The position numbers and the translations under genes are program-made. A DNA stretch of 8,029 nucleotides from CAZEQL01 sp964514415 (lineage in GTDB: Bacteria > Chloroflexota > Dehalococcoidia > GIF9 > AB-539-J10), in assembly GCA_964514415.1 (NCBI GenBank), contig CAZEQL010000047.1:1-8029 (forward strand), in the 5' to 3' direction. This document shows, piece after piece, positions 1-5,665 of the stretch. Under the pieces are notes generated by a model that worked only from the letters and a program-made list of their open reading frames with translations, did no database searches and was not told the DNA's origin. Position 1 is the stretch's first letter, and each line of letters starts with the position of its first letter.

Positions 1-2
1 TT

Positions 3-401
3 CATAGCTATACAGATCACTTCCATGACTCGGGCTCATTTATTGTCTATGCTGGAGTTGACCCCAAGAAGGTAGAGACTGCTGCTACTGCCATCCTTGA
101 AGAACTATCTAAGCTTAAGCGAGGAATTACACCAGGTGAACTCACCAGGGCGAAAGAACTGTCGAAGGGAAGGTTACAATTGCGGCTTGAGGATAGTCAA
201 AATGTGGCTTTATGGCTTGGCAGCCAGGAAATACTGAGGCGGCACATTCTTACCATGGACGATGTCATTTCTTTCATTGATGCTATTACCGTTGATGATC
301 TAAATCGAGTGGCTGAGGAAGTCTTAATCAGCAACAAACTTAACTTAGCTATAGTGGGTCCGGTCAAGAAAGATGCCTCACTTAGCCTCTCCCTTGAGTG
401 A
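3..401 (+). CDS. M16 family zinc peptidase, C-terminal fragment (5' end outside window)
   Basis: The frame is open from the first bases and ends with TGA at 399-401, giving 132 residues. The translation reads like the last part of an M16 (insulinase/mitochondrial-processing-peptidase-like) protein: a beta strand with 'SGSFIVYAGVDP', a helix with 'ILEELSKLKRGITPGELTRA', then 'LEDSQNVALWLGSQEI' and a closing 'NLAIVGPV' strand. In this family the C-terminal M16 domain packs against an N-terminal domain carrying the HxxEH zinc site. That catalytic domain would lie before the window, so activity cannot be judged here. The ATG-like codon at 180 is internal and not a real start, because homologous sequence continues upstream of it. 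The gene converges on groL. Family assignment is fairly secure; the exact substrate is unknown. Confidence 0.85.
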   Translation, partial: HSYTDHFHDSGSFIVYAGVDPKKVETAATAILEELSKLKRGITPGELTRAKELSKGRLQLRLEDSQNVALWLGSQEILRRHILTMDDVISFIDAITVDDLNRVAEEVLISNKLNLAIVGPVKKDASLSLSLE

Positions 402-423
402 GGGGAAAATCGTTCCAATTATT

Positions 424-499
424 GTAGCTGCGGGTCTTTAGACCTGCAGGTCGAGGCTGTAGGTGCGGTGCTTTAGCCCTGCACGAACCTCGACGCTAC
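424..499. repeat. Composite REP/BIME-like palindrome, three GTAG feet
   Basis: This element folds as a branched palindrome. The outer ends GTAGC (424-428) and GCTAC (495-499) are complementary. Inside are a hairpin 430-436/441-447 with loop TTTA, and a second arm with stem GTCGAGG (450-456)/CCTCGAC (488-494) that encloses hairpin 463-471/476-484, also with loop TTTA and one mismatch. GTAG stands at the 5' foot of both hairpins (424-427, 459-462) and CTAC closes the element (496-499). A GTAG tetranucleotide beside a hairpin is the known hallmark of REP sequences recognised by TnpA_REP (RAYT) transposases. The structure is seen directly; the REP assignment is inference. No RAYT gene is in the window. 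Confidence 0.7.
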
Positions 500-542
500 G
501 AAGGTTTATATTATGTGAAAATAAAGCTTATTAAGGAAGGGA

Positions 543-566
543 TTGTAGTTGCCTGATTTATCAGGC
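543..566 (+). repeat. Single GTAG-type REP element, copy 1 of a 24-bp repeat
   Basis: The foot GTAGTT (545-550) precedes a perfect 7-bp hairpin, GCCTGAT (551-557), TT, ATCAGGC (560-566). The 24 bases 543-566 recur exactly at 6926-6949 on the same strand. This copy has no inverted partner nearby, so it is a lone REP unit rather than a paired BIME. Confidence 0.75.
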
Positions 567-590
567 TTAATGGAAAATGAAGGTGATAAA

Positions 591-619
591 GGAAGGGCTG
601 CCCAAAAAGCAGCCCTTCC
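591..619. terminator. Hairpin terminator between converging M16 peptidase and groL
   Basis: GGAAGGGCTGC (591-601) pairs perfectly with GCAGCCCTTCC (609-619) around a 7-base A-rich loop. On the + strand it is followed by ATTTTA, on the - strand by TTTATC. The T-tracts are short, so efficiency is uncertain, but an 11-bp GC-rich stem placed about 105 bases past the groL stop and 190 past the M16 stop suits a shared bidirectional terminator. Confidence 0.7.
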
Positions 620-723
620 GATTTTAGCCTCTACCGACTATAGACTAGCGACTATCTGACTTATTAATACTCCGGGTACCCTCTTCATGGCATTGAAGGG
701 GATATTGGATTCCAGCTATAGGG

Positions 724-2346
724 CTACATCATGCCTTCGTATCCTCCTCCTGGGGGCATCATCCCCTTCTCCTTCTCAGGAATATCGGTTACCAAAGATT
801 CCGTAGTTAAAATCATATTGGCAATGCTAGCGGCATTTTCCAGGGCGGACCTGGTGACCTTGAGGGGGTCAATAATGCCCTTTTCTACCATGTTGACATC
901 CTGTTCGTCTTTGAGTGCATCATAGCCTATGCCAATAGGATTCTCCTTCACCCTATTTACTATTACCGAGCCTTCCCTGCCGCTATTGGTAGCGATGCAT
1001 CTCATGGGCTCTTCCAGGGCTCGTCTTAGTATAGCTATACCAGTAACTTCATCACCCTTAAGTTTGAGCTTATCCAGTGCTGATATAGCGTTCAAGAGGG
1101 CAACGCCGCCACCGGGCAGAATGCCTTCTTCCACAGCAGCTCGGGTAGCTGATAAGGCGTCTTCTACCCGGTGCTTTTTCTCCTTCAAATCTGTTTCTGT
1201 AGCTCCCCCCACCTTAATAACTGCCACGCCGCCAGCTAATTTAGCCAGCCTTTCCTGCAGTTTTTCTTTATCATAGTCGGAGGTGGTTACATCAATTTGG
1301 GACCTAATTTGCTTAATTCGGCTCTCAATATCCTCTGTTTTACCTTTCCCCTCAATAATTGTGGTATCATCTTTGTCGGCAACCACCCTTCTGGCTCGCC
1401 CCAGGTCATCTACAGTTACCGAATCTAGCTTTCTGCCAACGTCCTCAGAAATAACCTTCCCTCCGGTAAGAACAGCGATGTCTTGAAGCATTTCCTTCCT
1501 TCTGTCACCAAAACCAGGTGCTTTAACCGCCAGAGGAGATAAAGTGCCCCTTAGCTTATTAACCACCAGTGTGGCTAAGGATTCGCCTTCTACATCCTCA
1601 GCGATAATAACGATGTTCTTGGAAGTTTGAACCATTTTCTCTAAAGCGGGCAAAATATCACTTATGGCGGAAATCTTCCTATCGGTGATAAGGATATAAG
1701 GGTCTTCTAGTTCAACCCTCATCTGTTCAGCGTTGGTAATAAAGTAGGGACTGATGTAGCCGCGATCGAATTTCATACCTTCAACATATTCGGTTTCGAA
1801 TTTAAGCCCTTTGCCTTCTTCAACGGTGATAACGCCATCCTTGCCCACCTTTTCCATGACATCAGCAATCAAATTGCCAATTTCCTCATCAATGGCTGAT
1901 ATAGCAGCTACCTGAGCCACCTGGTCCTTACCAGCCACAGGTATAGCCATTTCCTTGAGTTTCTTAACTACAACCTCCGTCCCCTTCTGAATTCCGCGCT
2001 TCAAAGCCATGGCATCGGCACCGGCGGCGATGTTCTTGAAACCTTCACTAATGATAGCTTGAGCTAGAATAGTGGACGTACTGGTACCGTCACCACAGTC
2101 CTCGTTGGTTCTAGTAGCTGCTTGCTTTACTAGCTGTACCCCCATATTCTCAAAGGGATCAGGTAACTCTATTTCTTTAGCTATGGAAACGCCATCGTCA
2201 AGTACTGTGGGAGCACCAAATTTCTTGTCTAGTGCTACTGGGCGCCCACGTGGTCCTAAAGTCACCCTAATTGTATTGGACAGAGTATCTACACCGTTTT
2301 TTAACGATTTTCTTGCCTCTTCGCCGAAAAGAATTTGTTTAGCCAT
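724..2346 (-). CDS. groL: Chaperonin GroEL (60 kDa, Cpn60)
   Basis: ATP-driven cytoplasmic chaperonin that forms double heptameric rings and folds proteins under a GroES lid. The 540-residue length matches the family. The N-terminus has 'VTLGPRGRPVALDKKFGAP' (28-46) and the nucleotide loop 'GDGTST' with Asp86. The hinge Asp needed for ATP hydrolysis is present in 'VEDAL' (Asp396), and the chaperonin signature 'AAVEEGILPGGG' is at 403-414. The C-terminal tail 'GMMPPGGGYEGMM' is the usual Gly/Met-rich end. The start is fixed by AGGAGG at 2355-2360, 8 bases ahead of the ATG. It lies 15 bases after groES and is co-transcribed with it. Slightly unusual are Cys84 and Ser90 around the phosphate-binding loop, where many GroELs have Ala and Thr. 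The gene looks intact and functional. Confidence 0.99.
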   Translation of the reverse strand: MAKQILFGEEARKSLKNGVDTLSNTIRVTLGPRGRPVALDKKFGAPTVLDDGVSIAKEIELPDPFENMGVQLVKQAATRTNEDCGDGTSTSTILAQAIISEGFKNIAAGADAMALKRGIQKGTEVVVKKLKEMAIPVAGKDQVAQVAAISAIDEEIGNLIADVMEKVGKDGVITVEEGKGLKFETEYVEGMKFDRGYISPYFITNAEQMRVELEDPYILITDRKISAISDILPALEKMVQTSKNIVIIAEDVEGESLATLVVNKLRGTLSPLAVKAPGFGDRRKEMLQDIAVLTGGKVISEDVGRKLDSVTVDDLGRARRVVADKDDTTIIEGKGKTEDIESRIKQIRSQIDVTTSDYDKEKLQERLAKLAGGVAVIKVGGATETDLKEKKHRVEDALSATRAAVEEGILPGGGVALLNAISALDKLKLKGDEVTGIAILRRALEEPMRCIATNSGREGSVIVNRVKENPIGIGYDALKDEQDVNMVEKGIIDPLKVTRSALENAASIANMILTTESLVTDIPEKEKGMMPPGGGYEGMM

Positions 2347-2361
2347 TCCATATACCTCCTT

Positions 2362-2655
2362 TTATGAATTTCTCTTGGCTAGAATATCGCTCTCACGCAT
2401 AATAACCAACTCTTCTTCATCTACCTTAAACTCAGTGCCAGCATACTTAGAGTAAAGCACCTTATCCCCCGCCTTCACTTCCATAGCGATACGCTTGCCA
2501 TCTTCAGATAACTTGCCTGGACCTACAGCAATGATTTCTCCTTCCTGTGGTTTCTCTTTAGCTGTATCCGGCAAGACTATTCCCCCTTTGCTTACTTCCT
2601 CTTTAGGAAGGGGTTTAATTACCACCCTGTCTCCCAAAGGTTCAATCTTGGCCAT
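2362..2655 (-). CDS. groS: Co-chaperonin GroES (10 kDa, Cpn10)
   Basis: Heptameric lid that closes the GroEL chamber. The 97 residues match the family. The start 'IEPLGDRVVIKP' (4-15) is the classic Cpn10 N-terminal strand. The mobile loop spans roughly 16-33 and carries the GroEL-binding tripeptide Ile26-Val27-Leu28 in 'GGIVLPD'. Later strands include 'GEIIAVGPG' and 'GDKVLYSKYAGTE'. The ATG at 2655-2653 is preceded by AGGAGG (2660-2665). It is first in the groES-groL operon, directly behind a sigma-A promoter and a CIRCE operator, so repression by HrcA and induction by heat or misfolded protein are expected. No oddities seen. Confidence 0.99.
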   Translation of the reverse strand: MAKIEPLGDRVVIKPLPKEEVSKGGIVLPDTAKEKPQEGEIIAVGPGKLSEDGKRIAMEVKAGDKVLYSKYAGTEFKVDEEELVIMRESDILAKRNS

Positions 2656-2681
2656 GTTACCTCCTTTCTTAAAAACTTATT

Positions 2682-2708
2682 TTAGCACTCTAACGTTAAG
2701 AGTGCTAA
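2682..2708. promoter_or_regulatory. CIRCE operator (HrcA binding site)
   Basis: A perfect inverted repeat TTAGCACTC (2682-2690), nine bases, GAGTGCTAA (2700-2708), identical to the published CIRCE consensus. It overlaps the expected transcription start of groES, so bound HrcA would block initiation. GroEL normally keeps HrcA active, giving feedback. The hrcA gene is not in this window. Confidence 0.97.
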
Positions 2709-2710
2709 TA

Positions 2711-2738
2711 ATTATAGCACACAAAAAATAAAGTGCAA
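2711..2738 (-). promoter_or_regulatory. Sigma-A promoter of groES-groL
   Basis: Read on the - strand: -35 TTGCAC (2738-2733), 16-base spacer, -10 TATAAT (2716-2711). The predicted start near 2704 falls inside the CIRCE element. The -10 is a perfect match to consensus. Confidence 0.88.
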
Positions 2739-2771
2739 CAATTTTTAGTAGCAACTTTCCCAAAATTTGCC

Positions 2772-2800
2772 TTTAACTGTTACACTAAATCGTGTATAAT
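2772..2800 (+). promoter_or_regulatory. Sigma-A promoter of the HTH gene, giving a leaderless start
   Basis: A perfect -10 TATAAT lies at 2795-2800 with a weak -35 (TTTAAC 2772-2777, 17-base spacer). Initiation about seven bases past the -10 lands at 2807-2808, on the ATG itself. It is divergent from the groES promoter and about 60 bases from CIRCE. Confidence 0.65.
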
Positions 2801-2807
2801 ATAGCTG

Positions 2808-3044
2808 ATGAGACAGCGGAAAAGAAGGCAGTGGAATAAGAAAAGTATCCGGGCATTGAGGCATCATCTAAGGTTAACCCAGGCAAAGTTAGCTGAAGAA
2901 CTGGGTACACGGCAACAGACAATTAGCGAGTGGGAAACCGGGATGTATCAGCCTCGTGGAACTTCAGCCACTTTGCTCAGCATGGTCGCTGAGCGTAGCA
3001 GTTTCCAATACGCGGCTAAAGAAGAACATGGCGAGGTAAATTAA
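2808..3044 (+). CDS. Small HTH (XRE/Cro-type) DNA-binding protein
   Basis: A 78-residue protein with a very basic N-terminus (residues 1-21 are rich in Arg/Lys) followed by an XRE-type helix-turn-helix at about 23-51: 'LTQAKLAEELGTRQQTISEW' is a textbook Cro/CI helix 2-turn-helix 3. It probably acts as a transcriptional regulator, target unknown. The start is bounded by an in-frame TAG at 2802-2804, so ATG 2808 is the only sensible start; there is no Shine-Dalgarno and the promoter predicts a leaderless mRNA. The stop sits immediately before the remnant DUF72 start (GTG 3046), with GAGG at 3033-3036 inside the HTH gene serving as that gene's ribosome site. This implies translational coupling in the ancestral operon. 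Confidence 0.85.
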   Translation: MRQRKRRQWNKKSIRALRHHLRLTQAKLAEELGTRQQTISEWETGMYQPRGTSATLLSMVAERSSFQYAAKEEHGEVN

Positions 3045-3045
3045 G

Positions 3046-3327
3046 GTGGGGTGTTGCAGCTTCCCTAAAGACAAGAAAAAATATTTCCACCAATTCAAGC
3101 TAGTAGAGGTACAGCAGACTTTTTGTAAGCTTCCTTCTGTGGAGACTGCTAGAAGGTGGCATGAAGAGACTCACCAGGATGAGGATACGACTATCGTCAC
3201 CAATATACGATGATGAATTAACAAGACTTTGGGATATGAGCAGGGCGAAGCTTATGTTCTATCCAACAATATAACAATGCACGGCGATGCCTTAAGGTTT
3301 AAGCAATTAATAGAAAGCAAACAGTAA
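3046..3327 (+). pseudogene. Decayed DUF72 (YecE-like TIM-barrel) gene
   Basis: From GTG 3046 the frame gives 'VGCCSFPKDKKKYFHQFKLV' and then 'EVQQTFCKLPSVETARRWHEE', matching the N-terminus of DUF72 proteins. It stops at TGA 3211 after 55 residues, with a second TGA at 3214. The same frame then reopens and ends with 'YVLSNNITMHGDALRFKQLI' and TAA at 3325-3327, which resembles the DUF72 C-terminus (FNN..M..DA..). A middle-region trace, 'RLSSPIYDD', lies in another frame around 3190-3216, suggesting a frameshift. Whole DUF72 proteins are about 230-250 residues, so roughly 150 codons of the barrel are deleted. GAGG at 3033-3036 is its old ribosome site. It is a non-functional remnant whose function is uncharacterised in any case. 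Confidence 0.8.
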
Positions 3328-3339
3328 CTGAAATTTTTT

Positions 3340-4668
3340 GTGCCCATGATTACACGTAAGCGGATAAAGATTTCGGAAAAGTTGGTAGCCTTAATGTGGC
3401 AGCAACTGACAGGAAGGGAATTAATCACTGAAGAAGGTAGGCGAGTCAAAGGAATCTATCCTGGCAGGACTAATGATGATAGTGGTCCTGATTTCCGTGA
3501 TGTGCTTATAACTATGGATGAGTCCAATTTACTAAAGGGAGATGTAGAAATCCACGTCAATTCCAGCGATTGGTATAGCCATGGTCACCATAACGATCCT
3601 GAATATAATGGGGTAATTCTCCATGTAGCAATGTGGCACGATTGCAACTCAGTTACTTCAAGGCAAGATGGCAAATTAGTTCCGTTGTTATGTTTGTCAA
3701 AAGCGCTGCGGCACCAAGCTTATTTGATGCCTTATCATGAGCTTCCTTGCTTCCAGATAACGAAACGCAGGGATAAAAAAAGTTGGGAAAAGCTATTAAG
3801 TATTGCTGGTGAAGAGAGGTTTAAGCAAAAAGTGGCCCTCTTTCAAACTAGGTTGCAGCAAGAAGAAGCAATGCAGGTGTTTTTCCAAAGCATGATGAGA
3901 GCTCTAGGCTATTCTAAAAACATGCTGCCTTTTGAAGAGCTTGCCCATAGAATACGCCTCAGTTTTGTCGAGAAATTGGAATCCAGGGAAAGTTTATTCT
4001 TAAAGCAAGCCTGGCTGTTAGGCATGGCCGGTCTATTATCTTCCCAGAGATTAAAGAGAGAAATTGTCTGGGAAAGAGAAATAAAAGAATTGGAACAAAT
4101 ATGGCAATCAGTAGGTAGAGGAGTTAAAACTATGAGTGAGAGGGATTGGAACTTCTCGCATATTTATCCTAATAATTCTCCAGTGCGCCGCATTATAGCC
4201 CAAAGCTATCTTCTTCAACGCTACCATGAAAGTGGGTTATTAGCTGGAATACTACAGCTAATAAGGAAAACACCTTTGAATGCTGGGTATCGCAAGCTAG
4301 AGGACGGCCTGATTGTATTTGGAGATGGCTATCGGCGAAACCATTTTGATTTTGATGCTGGAGCAAAGACTGAGAACTCAGCCCTCTTAGGTCGTAGTAA
4401 AGCAAGCGAAATCATCGTCAATGCTATATTACCGTTTACTTTTTCTTGGGGAGAGATGGCTGGTGAGCCAGAATTAAAGGAAAAGGCTATCAATTTTTAT
4501 GCTCATTACCCTAAGCTAGCTGAAAATGAGATAACACGTCACATGACAAGGCAACTTTGCCTCGAAGGCAGCATTGTTCTTACTGCTTGCCGCCAGCAGG
4601 GGCTGATTCACATCTTCAGGAACTACTGCCGAGAGGGGAGGTGTGGGGATTGTCCTTTGGTCAATTAA
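3340..4668 (+). CDS. DUF2851 family protein
   Basis: A 442-residue protein of the uncharacterised DUF2851 family. Family-like blocks: 'GIYPGRTNDDSGPDFRDV' (38-55), 'GDVEIHVNSSDWYSHGHHND' (67-86) and 'YNGVILHV' (89-96). The pattern GPD(51)F ... VE(70)IH(72) resembles the D...ExK/H layout of PD-(D/E)XK nucleases; that is my inference, not an established function. The C-terminus has four cysteines (417, 430, 435, 438: C-x12-C-x4-C-x2-C, ending CGDCPL) that could bind zinc or an iron-sulphur cluster. No signal peptide or membrane segment is seen, so it is probably cytoplasmic. The start is GTG 3340 or ATG 3346, with no Shine-Dalgarno; an in-frame TAA at 3325 bounds it. It follows the DUF72 remnant by 12 bases and overlaps the TatA-like gene. 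Confidence 0.9.
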   Translation: MPMITRKRIKISEKLVALMWQQLTGRELITEEGRRVKGIYPGRTNDDSGPDFRDVLITMDESNLLKGDVEIHVNSSDWYSHGHHNDPEYNGVILHVAMWHDCNSVTSRQDGKLVPLLCLSKALRHQAYLMPYHELPCFQITKRRDKKSWEKLLSIAGEERFKQKVALFQTRLQQEEAMQVFFQSMMRALGYSKNMLPFEELAHRIRLSFVEKLESRESLFLKQAWLLGMAGLLSSQRLKREIVWEREIKELEQIWQSVGRGVKTMSERDWNFSHIYPNNSPVRRIIAQSYLLQRYHESGLLAGILQLIRKTPLNAGYRKLEDGLIVFGDGYRRNHFDFDAGAKTENSALLGRSKASEIIVNAILPFTFSWGEMAGEPELKEKAINFYAHYPKLAENEITRHMTRQLCLEGSIVLTACRQQGLIHIFRNYCREGRCGDCPLVN

Positions 4669-4793
4669 CCATCCTCGTGTTGATGACCTTTATCCTGTTA
4701 TTCTTCCCTCCCACTGGCAAAACTGAGATAAGGGGAGCAGGACATGAGTTGAATGGGGCAGACAAAGAACAGAGCCTTGAAAACCGTAACTAA
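4641..4793 (+). CDS. TatA/E-like small single-span protein, overlapping the DUF2851 end
   Basis: A GTG start at 4641 opens a 50-codon frame that overlaps the last 28 bases of DUF2851 in a different frame. The product begins 'MWGLSFGQLTILVLMTFILL', like the TatA/TatE N-terminus (M-F-GL-F-E-L + hydrophobic helix). This is followed by 'FFPPTGKTEIRGAGHEL', which resembles the FGPKKLPEIGRGAG hinge and amphipathic start of TatA with about one residue missing and the FG changed to FF. The charged tail 'NGADKEQSLENRN' is short. A purine-rich GAGAGGGGAG (4631-4640) lies just upstream, but at tight spacing. If real it would sit in the inner membrane as a Tat pore-type subunit; it may also be degenerate. 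The IS terminus begins only 18 bases after its stop, so its terminator or 3' partner may have been lost. An alternative start is ATG 4683, which would lose the Tat-like segment. Confidence 0.55.
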   Translation: MWGLSFGQLTILVLMTFILLFFPPTGKTEIRGAGHELNGADKEQSLENRN

Positions 4794-4819
4794 AAGGGGT
4801 GTGCTGGCTGATGTCAAGA

Positions 4820-4863
4820 CTCTTTAGAAATGTCCTCAGTTTTAACTCATTAGAAATGACCTC
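4820..4863. repeat. Tandem 18-bp repeats at the IS terminus (26-bp period)
   Basis: CTCTTTAGAAATGTCCTC (4820-4837) and CTCATTAGAAATGACCTC (4846-4863) are in the same orientation with mismatches at two T/A positions. They sit between the TGTCA terminus and the transposase stop. Confidence 0.8.
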
Positions 4864-4871
4864 TGGTGGTT

Positions 4872-5279
4872 CTATGTCAGTGCTGCCTCCCTCTTACGTG
4901 GAGATTGTAGATTAAACTTTCGCCAGGGGTGAGTTGAGGGAGGGATGTATTTCTTCTTGGGTTCGGGTACTGGGGCCTTTTCAGGAGAGAGATGGAGATG
5001 GGTGAGCAAGTGCTTGATCTCTTTGAAGACGATCTCTTTCCCCTTGTAGACCATGTGAATTGAGCCATCCAGATGTTCTTGAACTATTACCCGCTTCTTC
5101 GCAGGAGGCAAGTTCGATTGAGGGAGGACTTGGAAGAAATGGTTCTTGTAACGCACCACCCAATCATTACCCACAGTGCGTTGTTCTTCCAGGCAAAACA
5201 CACTTCTCAAATCCATGCCTTGCGACACTGGCCGATGAAAGTCTGCTGAGCTTCGAGGCTCCACTGCAAACTTCGCGTT
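4872..5279 (-). pseudogene. Transposase C-terminal fragment (ISNCY-like), fused to CoA-transferase
   Basis: About 134 codons ending in TAG at 4872-4874. Features typical of the C-terminal region of ISNCY/IS1202-type DDE transposases: 'NAKFAVEP', 'SADFHRPV', 'DLRSVFCLEEQRTVGNDWVV', 'YKNHFFQVLP', 'HLDGSIHMVYKGKEI' and a basic proline-rich tail with 'YIPPSTHPWRKF'. The catalytic DDE core lies in the missing N-terminal two thirds (complete enzymes are roughly 400-480 residues), so this cannot transpose. It has no start of its own and is read in frame from the CoA-transferase start at 5483. Confidence 0.8.
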
Positions 5280-5483
5280 GAGATGAAGGAAGAGTCCGCT
5301 CTTCTCAAAGTGTGGCTGATCATGGAAGAAATGCCCAATCCTCCTCGCCGGGTCACCACCATCCGATCGCTCCATCTTTATTACATCGGCACCGTAGTCA
5401 GCGAGGAACTTGGTACAGTGGGGGCCAGCGATATATTGAGTCAAGTCCAGTATCTTTACATCCGACAATGCTTGCGCTGTCAT
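5276..5483 (-). pseudogene. CaiB/BaiF (family III) CoA-transferase, N-terminal remnant
   Basis: The first ~70 codons of a class III CoA-transferase, a family that moves CoA between carboxylic acids: 'ALSDVKILDLTQYIAGPHCT', then 'LADYGADVIKMERSDGGDPA', then 'HFEKSGLFLHLN'. ATG 5483-5481 is the better start because GGAGGG (5493-5488) lies five bases upstream; an in-frame ATG at 5501 has no such site. Family members are about 400 residues with a catalytic Asp near residue 170, so this copy lacks the active site. At about 5276-5285 the frame passes without a break into transposase sequence. Its neighbour is an MFS transporter 182 bases upstream on the same strand, a common pairing for organic-acid use. 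Confidence 0.85.
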
Positions 5484-5665
5484 GTTTCCCTCCAATTTCA
5501 CACCACTTTAAAGGCCCCACGCATATCGGATCTCTCACAGCGCAGTAATACCACCAGCTTATCCTTATCCCATCCGGGATATTTCTCTCCTGATCTCAGT
5601 ATAACTTTAACCCTCAAATGGCACCGACCCCATTGCGTTTCCCCCACTCACACATGCAGAGCATA
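5484..5665. other. Gap between MFS gene and CoA-transferase remnant
   Basis: Apart from the GGAGGG ribosome site at 5488-5493, this 182-base gap shows only a short hairpin (ATCCC 5567-5571 / GGGAT 5576-5580) too weak to call a terminator. No convincing promoter or ORF was found, so the two genes may have shared a transcript. Confidence 0.4.

Larger units (their letters stand above)
4812..5279 (-). mobile_element. Partial ISNCY-like insertion sequence, one terminus kept
   Basis: The end with TGTCAAGAC begins at 4812. Inside it lie two 18-bp direct copies, 4820-4837 and 4846-4863, that differ at two positions and repeat with a 26-base period; such repeats at IS ends commonly serve as transposase-binding sites. 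The transposase C-terminal third reads inward on the - strand. The other terminus and the 5' part of the transposase are absent; sequence switches to a CoA-transferase gene at about 5279. The family name is from transposase sequence style and is not certain. Confidence 0.7.

Noticed and set aside
674..681. GGGTACCC palindrome downstream of groL
   Set aside because: An isolated 8-bp palindrome with no further symmetry or repeat; expected by chance.
731..1486. Three open frames on the + strand (731-925, 929-1276, 1283-1486)
   Set aside because: They lie antisense inside groL and the translations are Ser/Pro/Leu-rich shadows with no family resemblance.
2072..2731. Open frames on the + strand opposite groL/groES (2072-2455, 2495-2731)
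   Set aside because: They are antisense to two certain chaperonin genes and run through the promoter and CIRCE; no ribosome site supports them.
5567..5580. Small hairpin ATCCC/GGGAT as a possible terminator of the MFS gene
   Set aside because: A five-base stem with no T-tract on the relevant strand is too weak.
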